NCBI RefSeq assembly: GCF_003945595.2
Contig: NW_024104356.1
Coordinates: 280,980-344,979, forward strand
DNA from: Pipra filicauda
Taxonomy: Eukaryota; Chordata; Aves; Passeriformes; Pipridae
Direction: 5' to 3'
DNA: 64,000 bases
Shown here: positions 24,301 to 36,501 of the stretch, one piece after another
Numbering within the stretch: the stretch's first letter is position 1
Layout: each line of letters opens with the position of its first letter
Made by a program: the position numbers and the translations under genes
The notes under the pieces: model-generated
Database searches by the model: none
Told to the model about the DNA's origin: nothing
Seen by the model: only the letters and a program-made list of their open reading frames with translations

Positions 24301-27300
24301 ATTATCTCTCTTTATTTTCACCCCCCAAACCCCCACCCTTAGTGGACAAATGGAATCTTTACGAGAGAATAAAAGAATCCAAATATCCTTTGATGCGAAC
24401 CATAAAAATTAAAATCCAGTTGAATCCAGACATTTCCCTACCTATCATATTCAAAGCCTCCCTCCGGCAAGGATCTGCTCTTGAGCTCACTGTTACTATG
24501 CCTGAAACCCACAATTACAGCTTCTGAGCTCAGGCCACTTGAGAGAAGCGAAACCAGGAGGGACATTTTGCCTGAAATTCAGTAGCACTGAGGTTGGTGG
24601 CTTTGGGCCTTGAGGAATATCTCAAAACCATTTTGGCTGTTTAGTGGCAGGAGCTGAGTTTCTGGGGTGGGTGAGAGAAGTAAAACACTTTCCTATGAAA
24701 GCCAACCTCTGAGGCAGGAGTCAGGCTGAATGGTTTTCAGTGCTGTGCTGTGGGATTTGGTTGGGTTACCCGGAAGGAATTGGCCTCAAAACTGGCCCAA
24801 TGCTTCTTGCAGAAAGATTTCACCGCTAACACTTTGCAGAATTACATCTACCAATTATTGACTGGTATTTCCTAGCAGAAGTAATTTGTACTTGTTTTTT
24901 TCCCTTTTAGAAAAAGGAAAAACCACTGCCTTTCCAAGGGAACATCAGAGTGCTTAACCAATAAAGGATTTTCTTTCCTTCGGGGGAAAAAAGCATCCTT
25001 CTATTTCTTATAGATCTTACATGCATTGCAACACTCTTTTAACTTTTCCAGGCTTAGATTACAGTGCCTGCAGTCCTGGCATTAAAGCTGATTTACACCC
25101 CAAAGCAAAGTAAAACACTGTCAGACTAAGAGCTTTGAAGGCCTTGACTTCATGGAGGTTAATGGAGTGCAAACCGTTAATGTCAGCTCAAGGATGGCTC
25201 AAGGGAAAATGAAATAATGTTAAAACTAAGCAAATTACAGGAAAAGTGATACTTGGTAGTTTTGTGAGGCTTATTCTTGGGACAAATGTCAAAATGTACT
25301 CTTTACCATATATGCTATACATTCCCTCAGTTTGTTCTGAGATGACTATCTCTATATTCTGCCATAACAGAAGGGAGATGGAGAGATGAAGATTCAGTCC
25401 ACTCAAATACCCATAGTAATTGCAGTTCTGAGAGTTCATTGAGGACTTAATATGGTCAATAAGATGACTTTCTGAGAAAGGTTCTGTCATGGACACTTGG
25501 GCTTGTCATCTTATTTAGTATTTGCTTGATGTGTAAACAAGACCATGTTCCTGTTTCCTGACTTCTGCACCACCTTTTATAATTCTTTGCCTCAGAATAG
25601 AGCCTGAGAGCCTCTTCTGGCCAAAAAGTAAGCCTTTATTAGCCCTTTACCTCCTACAATATATGCAGTCACCTTATAGCTGTAGAAATTATGTCACTGG
25701 AGAGTGATAGCTCCACATTTGGTGAAAACTTCCATTTGAGTTGTTGTTGGAGAAGAGTGAGAAGGAGAAGATTTGGAGATATTGTGGCCACAGGACCTCT
25801 TCTTAGAACATGGCATTTCCATGCAAGTAGTTTGGCTGTTTCAACTGCCAGGCAATAGATATGGTACAGTCCTTAGACAAGACACATACAACCTGTCAAA
25901 TGCACATTCTAAAGTGTAAAAAACAGGATAGCCTTGTTTACATCATGTCCTATCCCTCATTTTTCCTCCCTCTGTCCCGATAGCTTTGATGTCACTCTCC
26001 AGTGATGCCTTTTTAGAGCTGTGAGGTGACTGACAGCAGAAGGCTGGGAAATGCCCATTTTGATCAAAATTTCCAAACTCATTGACAGTCTAAGGGTTAG
26101 CAAGACTGGCTACCCTCTTCCTCCTCAGATTCTCTAAAAGTTGTCCTAATAAATTACTAGGTGATTCAGATATTTTTCAGTACCTTTTTTTAGCACCTTT
26201 GCTGCTTAAATGGGCTTGAAAACAGAGTCTAGGGCATATCTATGTCTCTATCCGTTCTGCCAGTATATTTCTTTTTTATCATTCATAGACAAGTTCGTAA
26301 ATGACAAGTTCATTTCAATACTGTAAGTCAACTGATTCTAGTGCTTCCATGCTGTACCTGAGCTTTTATCTTTAAAGTTCTTGTGGTCTTCAACAGTTTG
26401 TGAAAACCTTGCCATCCAGTGGGACTGAAGTCTGTCTCATGTTGCCTTGTCCCTATTATTTCTTTAGCAAGGACTTTGAATGGATGATATGGGCATGTCC
26501 TGATTCTTTTGACACAGTGAGTAGCTACATGAGCAGAAAGGTTGTAAAATTAAGTAATGTAAGGAACAAGAGTTTCAAGAATTTCTCACAAAGCCTCCAC
26601 AGATAGTGGGAGTCAGATTTCTCTAGATGCATCAAGATGATTGTGAGTTTATTTTCCAAGAGAGTCCTCCTAATTTTCACTTTATAGTGAGCAAGTTGGA
26701 TTTATCTGGGGCCTCTCTCTCATAGATGAATCATAGGTATGTATTTTTGTGCATACGCTTTTGTATTAATTGGCAGTTTCACTTTGATTCACTCCTTCTC
26801 TGTTTGCTCCTCATTAAATATTCTGGCAAACGATGTTCAGTCCTGTGTTTATCCAATCCTATGAGTTTTGGCATTTTCTTACACAGTGAAAGGATGAAAC
26901 CGATTTCAGGCTGGAAACTAGTGAATTTAGAGGGAGCACTTACAAAGAGTGAATTTAAGATGAGTCATGTGGCCCAATCAGAAGAGATATAAATCCCAAC
27001 AACCAATTGTCCATGAATAGAGAAGGGAAAAGGACTATTTATTTGTGTGACTTCACAGCTGGATTCACACAATATGTACATTTGAAAGCAAAAAATGAAA
27101 TGCAAGTCATTCAAGAAACAACCTGCTATGAATCATTGACAAAGAAATGCATTTGCAACAAGGAGTCTCAAATAGCAAAACTCTTGCATGAGGCAGCATG
27201 TTTTCCGGTTCAAGTCTTACATGGGACCAAGGCTTCTGAATGGACCCTTAATGTAAAATGCAGAAAAAAGCCTCCTATACCTTTATAATTTTTATGGTTT

Positions 27301-30102
27301 GTATTTTTAGGGCAAGACATGAGTATTAAATCCCTCCTATCCCTGATCTGTCTGGTGATTTTTTTTGAATGTTGACAGTTTCGCAAAATGGATGTTCTTT
27401 TCATCTCTTGGGGAATGTCTGGGCAAAAGTGACCAATGCAGTACAAGAAGAATGACTAAAATCCTGTACATAGCTCTGAACACATAATCTAGGCTAAGTC
27501 ACAGAGCTGGCTTGCCAAATGGGCATGAATGAAAACCAACTTCTCTTCCTGCTGGCGGCAAGCTTGGAGGAAAGATGATCTGTTTAAGTCTAGTCTCTTT
27601 CCTTGGGCAGTCCCTTGTTCAAAATTAAAATTAAAATACACCAGTGTGCCAATATGTTTACTGAAAAGCTCGGCATGGTGCAAGCACTGTGCGGTCCAGG
27701 TGACTATCTGCCAGAGAGTCTGCATGGAAAGCCACAGCAGAGTTTTCCAACACCATACACTGCCTGCATGCTCCTCTTCTAGAGTCTCTGTGCCTCTGCA
27801 GTCTATTGTGCTCCAGTAGTAATGGCCCTATGGACCTGAAAACTTCCAATTTAGATTTCAACCAAACACATTTCTCCCAAGAAAGCAAAATGTGGAGCAG
27901 TTCACAACCAGTTTCTCCTTTTCCATTCCTTTTTATAATGGCAATCTCTCTGGCAAGGGCAACACAGTTAGGCTTAAAAGGATGAGATAGAGGCTGAGTC
28001 TTATTTCAGGTCCATTTCTAAAATCTGATGGTCACTGTGAAGGCCAGTATGCTTTTTTTTCTGCACTGGGAGAAAATAATGTTTTTTTTCCCCCAGCAGC
28101 TTAGAGGACTTTTCTGGGAATGAGAGGGCACTGGGGTGAAATGTCGCAGATTTAATGGCAAGTTACCCAGGCTTTCTTTGTTAGGGATATGTGATATATT
28201 TGCACGTCTACAGAAATTTGCTACACTCTTCCATGAGGTGTTGAAGCCAGGCTTTTGAATGCGGAGTAAATCTTTATTCCTTTTAACATGCCCAGTTTAA
28301 TTTATTCCATCAGCACTGGCTACATAAAGACATAAATCTTCCCATGCAACAGAACAAAACAACTAGCATCAATTTGTAATTTCTAATGACTGAGCTGCAA
28401 CTGCCAGGTGGCCAGGAGTTAGTGTACTTCATCTTTTCCTTAGGTTTCATATAATAAAGTGAATAATTAGTGTAATCAATTTGGGGGGAAAAAAAAAAGC
28501 TGCACCTGTTTTGCTCAGAGCAGAATTTGGAGAGTAGGACCAACTTGTTAGAGACGACAACATCTTGGTTGGTAAGAGGACTTGACTGAAACAGAAGCAA
28601 AGAGAGGTCCTGAAGTTCATGGGGAAAGCAAACATGTTGAATGTTCAACGATGTCTCCAGAGCTGCCGAGTCACTTGTCACTGGAGATCTGCAGAAAGAC
28701 AATGTCTCTCCTGAGGTTTCAGCTCCATCGACTGGGGGGTACGACAGAAAATCATGGGAAGAATCAAGTGTGATCCTTTCTAGCCCCAGCCTTCAAACTT
28801 GGCATAGAGCTATTTTCAGCAATTCTGAACATTTGCTTTAGCAGAGAGTAAGATTTGAAGACTTTAGGATGTTCAAGGGAAGAAATGTTTCTAAAACAAC
28901 CATCTTAGTGAAAGTGCTCTTGAAGTAGTCTGGATTATCTCCTTCCCTGTCCCATTTCATGTCTTCCTATAAGAAAACACACTGGAGGGAACAAGCCTGT
29001 ATTGGGACTAGCTTCTTCATGGTTTTCAGACGGTGGTTGTGGGTAACCAGCAGCTTGAAACAGTGGAACCCATGGATAACATGCTAATGAACTAATCCGG
29101 GATGGATGTGAGAGCATATTCAGAGTCCTTTTCCTGGCAGACTCAACAAGCTGGAGCCAAACCTGCATTAGACTTGGGTCTTTAATCACTCTGGGTAAGC
29201 GTGTGTTAATGAGGGAAAAGACAGGGTAGGGGAGTGGGCATGAACCTCATGCATCAACCAAATCCCACTACCTTTGAATATACGTTGCTATCTGCTATGT
29301 GAACTGAAGGAGTGAGTGGCAGAGGTACTAAGTTGTTATTGTACAAGAACAGATGGTTAAGGGAGATGTGATACATATATGTCTCTGATAGCTAGAAAAA
29401 ATATATGGATATTCAAAATCCTGACTCCTCTTCCTAATTCTGTGAGGAAATGTGGCCTAAGCCAGTACACCCAAGACAATCAATCGCTTAGATTTAGTGT
29501 GCAGTCTTTCTAAAAGGCATATTGTCATAAAAGGGACCTTAACTTTGTATCCATCTTATAGAAAACCTTTCCACAAAGTTATATTTAAAATGTATGAAAG
29601 GTCTCTGTCTGTCTCTTCCGGTGGTGATTTTGGGCTGACTTAAACAGAAAACTGAAAAAATGAGGAGCCTTCCATGAGGTTGGCAGCTCACTGCACTTTT
29701 CTATAGTTCAAAGAACAAATACTGTTGTGACCACCTATACTGCTGGTTTTTTGCAGTTACGACTTCTATTTAGGATTTCAACTCATCTGCCTGCCATGTA
29801 AAAAGTTTATAGTACAGACTGGCACTTTTCAGAAGTGCGGAGACTTTGGTGTCTGGACCACATTCGACTTTTACAAGCTCTAAGGACCACATGCACATTG
29901 CCATGCTCATGGGTTTAAACCCAACATAACAGCACCTCCTTCTTTCCCAGTTCATTCCATCTCAGGTTTCATCCTGAAAGCCTTAAGATTTTAGACTGTT
30001 TCAAGAAAAACAGTTAGGGAAAAAATGTCTGGTTTAGAAGAGTAATTTATTTTCCTCCATCTCCTTTTTCAGAAATGGCCAGACTGTTAAAACATTAATT
30101 AC
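21351..30102. other. Long non-coding stretch, no gene seen
   Basis: About 8.7 kb with no recognised gene. Open frames reach 130 codons (28310-28702, minus), start at non-ATG codons or overlap opposite-strand frames, and show no domains. One old repeat relic lies near 25140. The block 22230-22560 is notably AT-rich with T and A runs. Confidence 0.55.
25140..25200. repeat. Possible ancient amniote repeat relic
   Basis: The text 'ggccttgacttcatggaggttaatggagtgcaaaccgttaatgtcagctcaaggatggc' resembles the dispersed amniote core 'cattgacttcaatggagttacaccgatttacatcagctgaggatctggccc'. The upstream 'gctgatttacaccc' at 25087-25100 may belong to it. Diverged and short, so tentative. Confidence 0.4.
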
Positions 30103-30170
30103 CAAAAAAAAAAGAAACAAAAAAACCACCCAACCCCCCCCCCCCAAAAAAAAAAAAAAAAAAAAAAAAA
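30103..30170. repeat. A/C homopolymer tract (A-rich, C-run, then a long A-run)
   Basis: An A-rich run (30104-30125) is followed by a C-rich run of about 13 C (30133-30145) and an uninterrupted run of about 25 A to 30170. It could be the degenerate tail of a retroposed sequence, but no parent sequence is recognisable beside it. Confidence 0.8.
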
Positions 30171-33100
30171 GCCAGCCTGAGGTAGAGCATGAAAATGGAA
30201 AGTTTCAGTCCAAATGATTAAAATTTGAAAAAGCTATAAATCCATGAAAAGAAGAACTTACACAGGAGAGCGTTAAGACAAGTTTAATTCCCATAATGTT
30301 ATTCTCAATGTTAATTACATAATGCATTAATAAATGGGTAGTGGTTGTTATTCACAGAGGTGGATTTGGCTTACTGCCCCTTAGGAATTCACTCTCTCAT
30401 AGCAGCTGCTGAAAGAAATGCTATCTGCTGGGCAGACACTGCTGTGTTGTTTGGAACTCCTAGAAAGGAGTAAGATCTCATGTAAGGTTATGAACCCCTT
30501 TTCACCTTCTGTTATGCATCATCAATCTTTAAACATGATGTTCCCATTCACATTCAAGAAAATACCATACTGCCGTAAAAGTCTCTTAAAAAACATAATA
30601 AAATCATGAAACCAGCTATAAAAGTAGTGAATAGAGAAGATGTTTCATTGTAATAAGCTCAAATAAGAGATAATGATCTAAATATCTCCACATTTTAGGA
30701 AAATGTGCACCTGGAATCTACCCAGGACTTCCACAATGGGCTGAACCAGCTCCTTCAGACTCTGGGAAAGTTCAGACCCACATTCCCACTCTCTGGCTCG
30801 GAACCATCTCAGCTTTGATCTTGTGCATATTTCACCATGTTGCACACCACTGCCTTCCTGTTGTGGCTCTGGTCGATTGCGTCATTTAAAAAAAGAGCTA
30901 CAGAAGGTGTGGGGGAAAAAAAGGTACGTGGGAGCATTTTTGGTCCCCACTCACCACACAAACACACATAAAATAAAAAAAAAAAAGATAAAAGAAAGGA
31001 AAGAAAGAGGGAGAATGAAGGAAGATGTGGCCCATGATACTACGTGAGCCATTTTCTATATGATGCCTTACTGCAAGGGTGAAAAGCTTACATCATGAGA
31101 TTTACTGAATCTCATTGAGAAGTTACGGGCCTGAAGAGGGGATTTCCCCATGAAATTTTGTGGTTTGTGTTATGCAAGGAAGTAAGACCCTATGAGTTTT
31201 AGTGGTCACTGAAAGCTCTAAAGACATTTCAGCAAGCTCATAAGACACATTCACAGAAGTTTCACTGAGCAGGAAACTACAACTTACATCCCAGCAGATG
31301 GATACTTTCCACTGGCTTCACATTTGCTAGGGCAAAAATCAAGACTTGGGCTTCTGGTTCCTGCCTCAGACTGGAACCAGTCTGAGTCCGTGATGATGTT
31401 TCCAACAACATATTTGTTTGGTTTTCTCCATGAGCTCAGCCTGAATCCTACCGATTTGGAAAAATGAGACAGAGGAAATGTTCCAGCTTGGAAGTGTTTC
31501 CTAAGGGCTGATATGACACACAGACACAGGAGTTTACTTGCCTGGAGGAGCACCGATACATAAGGAGTCTTTGATCAAATTTGCCTTCTATCAGTTCAGG
31601 GCACCTTCTATCTCTTCAAGACCATGTTTCACAAGGTTCTAGTCACAGCCTCTAAATTGCCCAGTTAACATGGGCTTAATCCTACCATAAAAAAAAAGGA
31701 AAAGAAAAAAACTTTTTGAAGCCATTATATTCTTTAACTCAAGTGGCTCTTATTTCCGTGTCCCCAGCTTACAATGTCAATTAAGAAATGTTTTGTGTCA
31801 ATGTTTTCAACAGATACCAGAAGAGATGGAATATTTAGTGGTGCGCACTGAACAAATGAAACAGCTCTATCTGCTCCTGAAAATGCTTACTAATCTCTAA
31901 GGAGCTTGTGGAGCTACAAAGAAAAGTGTCACAGAGAGCAGGAGACCTCCTCTTCCTCTTCATTCACCTTAATCCCATCACAGAGCAGTAACTGAGGGCA
32001 GTATGCTCCCTGAGTTGTGATTCAAAGGAAGGTAGTCCTACATCCGTGGTATAACTTGGCTCTAATGACTCCTTGGTAAAAAAGCAACAGGAGTTTCTTA
32101 GTGGTAAACAGTATTAATCACCATTTCCCATCGGTGCAGCCTATTATGAAGCGATTAAAGACTGTTTACAAGGAGGGAGGGAGGGTGTCATGGGGGTGGT
32201 ATTTGCTTTGGCAACTGTTCATTTCCCCAAATCCCTGGGAACCATATTCCTGGTTTAATTACATGGAAATCTCTGAGGTCAAAGGACTGAGACAAAGTCT
32301 AATTTCTTTCTCACTTCCTTGTGCCACAAACTCCTCTCTGCCTCCACCAGCCGGTGTCTGAAAGTGGCACTGTCTGCAAAGAGCCTTAACCTTCCCTAAG
32401 AAGGTGGTTGCTGTCTACTGGTGGGACCCTGTGGCCTGCGAGGAGGTTTTGAAATTTGGATGATCATTTGGTTTACCCAAGTCCATTTAATTCTTCAGGC
32501 TTTGGGCACAATATTTTGTTGCTGCCATCACTCCTCTCTTCCTCAATACAAACATTTTCAGGCAGTTTCTTTGTAGAATAAAATGCCTACAAACAATGCA
32601 GGTAGGTTGCCTCATGCCTGGTAAAGCTCAAACAGCTAACCCATGGCCTACTCATATTCCAGGAACTTTCCTTAAATAAAATTAATTAGAAATAAACAGA
32701 GCCAGGGTGATTATTAATCCACTTTACTATTCTTTGGAATTTTCTGTTTGCTTCAATACTGAGTGAAATTGATTTCCCACCCTTCCCAGCCCTACAAACA
32801 TTTTCCTTATTGCAAATATCATAGTTCTATAGCTGTTCCAAAAAGAAAAAAAATTAAAAGCACAAAATTTCATTTTTTCTTTTCCAAATATGAAATATAA
32901 CAGTTTGGTATTTGTGTTGATGTTTGCCACTTTCACAGGGGTTTGACAGTAGTGACACCTACTAGTGCTTGCAAGCAACTTGGTATAACCAAAGCTCTGC
33001 ATGAAGACTATCCCACTGTGGCACTACGATGTATTCAGAGTAAGAAACCATTCACTGGGCAGAAGAAGTTCTCTTACTAGGCATGCTGGGGAAATAAAAG

Positions 33101-33228
33101 GGAAAAGAGAGACAAAAATGCTATTTAAATCTCACAGAAGGACAAACAAGATAGAGGTGGCATATAAGATGTCTGAAACAGAGTTTAAATACCACAGTTT
33201 AAAACTCATAAAATTAGGAAAAGGCATG

Positions 33229-33230
<2 letters not shown>
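30171..33230. other. Non-coding stretch with a homeodomain/forkhead-motif cluster
   Basis: No gene recognised; open frames are under 95 codons. A-rich runs occur at 30970-30990 and 31686-31715. A cluster of AT-rich transcription-factor-like motifs lies at 32675-32725, and a CTCF-like motif at 32951-32963. Confidence 0.5.
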
Positions 33231-33273
<43 letters not shown>

Positions 33274-33281
33274 CTCTCTCT
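33231..33281. repeat. (AC)20 microsatellite followed by (TC)5
   Basis: Forty bases of perfect AC (33231-33270) run directly into TCTCTCTCTC and a short pyrimidine tail. A frame translating as repeated T-H is an artefact of the repeat. Confidence 0.97.
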
Positions 33282-36200
33282 TCCTCTGGGATCTCCTGCC
33301 GACAGCAGGAGCTGAAGATAGTCAGCACATTGCAGGAATTAGCTCAGACTCTTCTGGCAAAGTAAAGTGGATTGAAATTGAGATTTGTAATATATGTTCT
33401 ACCACCACAGGAAAAGAGCTGAGCAAAATGCAGTGCTGTGCTAATTCCAGGTCTTGCAGAGAGCACCTTGTTTGCAGAGAAAAAAAATGTGGTTGTGAAT
33501 AGGGAGCAATATGCAACATTAGGAACAATTAACTGCAGGGGCAAGATTTAATGACTTTTTAAAGTTTCCATCACTCAGGCATAGGGAGGGGCTTTTTAAC
33601 ATAAACCAGTGACAAATTGCTGCAGAGAACAGAGCCAAAGGAATGGTTCTGTTTTAACATCAGGAGTTAATCGACCCAACTTAATCACACACTTTGGTTA
33701 TATTTATCTAATATAATTCACTGAGAAAAATTCTTGAGTCAAAATAGCAGGTTTCCAGAGTCAGTTAGGGAGTCTGTTATATAAATACCACATTTAGAGG
33801 GGAAATATATCAAAAGGAAGTTCCACTTTTCTCAAGCGAAAGGTCTGAGCCCTGGCATTTTTCTTTCTGCTGTTCAATTCCACAAACATCTGAATTAAGG
33901 CAATCTGCTTGCTACTGAAAACTCCCAATGAAACCAGAAACTGAGGGAATACCCCCAAAAGAAACTACTGGGTGCTCAGGCAAGGCACTGCACAAAAATG
34001 GCCTCTTGCATGGCCATCTTCTGATTTTCTGTTCTGGGGAAAATTTTAATGCCAAATTACTGAATTTAGCAGTTGCCTTCCCTCCAGGTGAGCCAAACTA
34101 GTAATATGAAAAAATTTAAAAGATAAAATGGCTTAGTTAAGAAAGAGTGTCCTTTAAATGTTATTCTGGAATGGTAAGTTTGTGTGCCCAAGTTATCAGC
34201 TCTCATCACGTCTGCATCTGAGGCAAATGAGATATTTCTGAGGAAAACAAACCAGATCCTGGCAGAATTATTGGAGGGCCTCTAAGAAACTTGGTGAGGT
34301 AACTCACACTCTCTCTCAGGCATCCTAGCTAGTATGAATATCTCATTTCTGCACCAGATGCATAGGTCAACTTCAAGTCTCACAAATAGAGGTATATGAT
34401 CCTTTTTCAGTCAGGCACTTTTTTAGATAAATTTATCTTCAAGAACTACTACTAAAAGATGCAAAAAAAAGAGCAAAAGTCCTCTGTATGTTGTTAATTT
34501 AGGAGAGCACTATTTATTTTGAGAGCATTTTGGTGCTTAGTTGCTTTCCACTACTTAGTCCACTGAAGTGGGCTCACCAAGATTGCTATTTCATCAGTCC
34601 CTGTGCTACCAGTGGCTGAAAGGGCACATTCAAAAATGCAAAAGCTCCACATGGTTTCTCTTTCTCTTACTCCTTTGGTAAACCTCAGCTTATGACCAAC
34701 TTCAAAGACGTCTTGAAGGGATTTAGGGTCGTGTATCTTTAGCTTGGCCATTCTTATGTTTTTTATGCATAAGTTCTCGTTGAGGATGGCAGAGAAGGAA
34801 AACACCTTTGCAGGGATTTCTGATCTAGGGATATATTCAAGGAGTATTTGAAATGGAGATGTTTTTATATAAGTACTAATTGAAACAGTCCCTGAAACAT
34901 ATATCTTCCACCCTGAGCCCAAGGAAGTGCCTAAAATTTTGGACCATCTTTCTCTGCTGGTAATCAATACAGTCACTTGCACAGAGCCTTTTTTAGGATC
35001 AATGTAATTGTAAACTGAGCAGATGATTATTTCCAATGGTAGCTTAGATTTTATACAAAATGGAATAACAGAGGGAAAGGAATTTTGGAGAGATTAGAAA
35101 AGAGGTATTGCAAGAGGCTTTGAAATGAAGACAAATGGAGTGGAGAAGAGTGCTATCTGGGAGACTGACAAGGATACCAGAGGGGAATGGAAAACAAGAG
35201 AGCTGGCCAAATCAAGTAAGAAAGAAAGTGTGTGACTGATGATCCAAGGACTCTGTTAAGAGGCAGCCAAGGTCAGGGAGACCTGGAACAAAGGGACCCA
35301 GGGAAGACCCCTCCAAAGTGCTGACAAGGAGGGAGAGAGGTCAGTAAATGGAGACACTGCTGGGAGCCTTACCCTGGACCCTGCAGTGAGGATCCAGATG
35401 ATGTTCTGAGGGGAGGACTGTGAAAGAGGTTTCTTGAAAAAAACAGGAAAAAAATTTCTTGAGAAAAAAAAGGAAACAAATGGCTTTGCCAGAAGGGCCC
35501 CTTGAAAAACTGGCCTCTTAGAAATATCTGCAATGAATATTTTCTCTCCCCTGGACTCCTACAAAGTGTATTCTGCCTAGGAAGCTCTCTGTAAATCAGC
35601 TGTATCACTTTATTTTCACACATTCTGTGGTTTTGTTCCCCAACACACAGCTGAGGCAAAAAGTGGAGGACAGGGCTTATCCCTCAGCCTCAGGTAGGTA
35701 TTAATCATTCTGCCTGGACCAGCTTGGTGCCAATGGCAAATGAACACAACACATTGATAAGTGCTTGGAGGGACTGCTGGATTTGACACTAGTCTCTTTT
35801 GATTTAAAGTTCTTTACACTGCAGTGGAGGTGAGTGCATTTTGTCAAAACTTAAGAAACACTTCGCAAACTGGAGAAAATACTAGACCATCTTAAAACAG
35901 GCAATCTTTATTTTTTCAAAACCTCCAGAGAGCTCGAAGTGTTTTCCTGGGCCCTTTCCCAGGATTCTTCTAATTGTTAGTCCCATTCCCCAACTTGGAT
36001 ATTGCTGAGCTACTGCCCCTTCCTAATGTCCACACTTCTAGAGAAGGATTCTTGGGGATTTTTCACAATTCCTGCAGCAACTAAGCCAAAGGAATACCTT
36101 CATATCTCTTGCAGTAAGGCCTGTCTATCATCTTGGTCAATATATTTTCTTTGGTAAAAAATTGACATTTTCTTCTCCCCTCCTCTCACTTATGTCAACG

Positions 36201-36474
36201 GGTTTATTATTATCAAGGGACTGAAACACATCTTTTAACCTCTCCTTAATTTTACATTTGCTGTGATGCTGCTTGAGAGCTTGTTTCATCAGTAAACATT
36301 TGAGAGCCAAGGAGCCTTGACCCAGACTAGGTCCACTGCCCTTTTTTGTTTATGGTGGAGATCTATGTGGTGTGCAAAGGGTTACCTAGAGAGAGGTCTT
36401 CTGGCTGACACAGCCTCCTCCCTCAGTAAATGCTGCAAAGGGTTAAATACATAACAAACACTGTGAGGAAGGAT
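33282..36474. other. Non-coding stretch, no supported gene
   Basis: No gene recognised. The longest frame (34551-35036, minus, 161 codons) starts at TTG, lacks a good upstream acceptor and has no recognisable domain. A purine-rich region runs across about 35050-35350. Confidence 0.5.
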
Positions 36475-36501
36475 AAGAGAAGAGAAGAGAAGAGAAGAGA
36501 G
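36475..36501. repeat. (AAGAG)n pentanucleotide microsatellite
   Basis: Five tandem copies of AAGAG, with no interruption. Confidence 0.95.

Noticed and set aside
34551..35036. 161-codon minus-strand frame
   Set aside because: Starts at TTG, no pyrimidine-tract acceptor upstream, no recognisable domain; length within chance expectation for the window.
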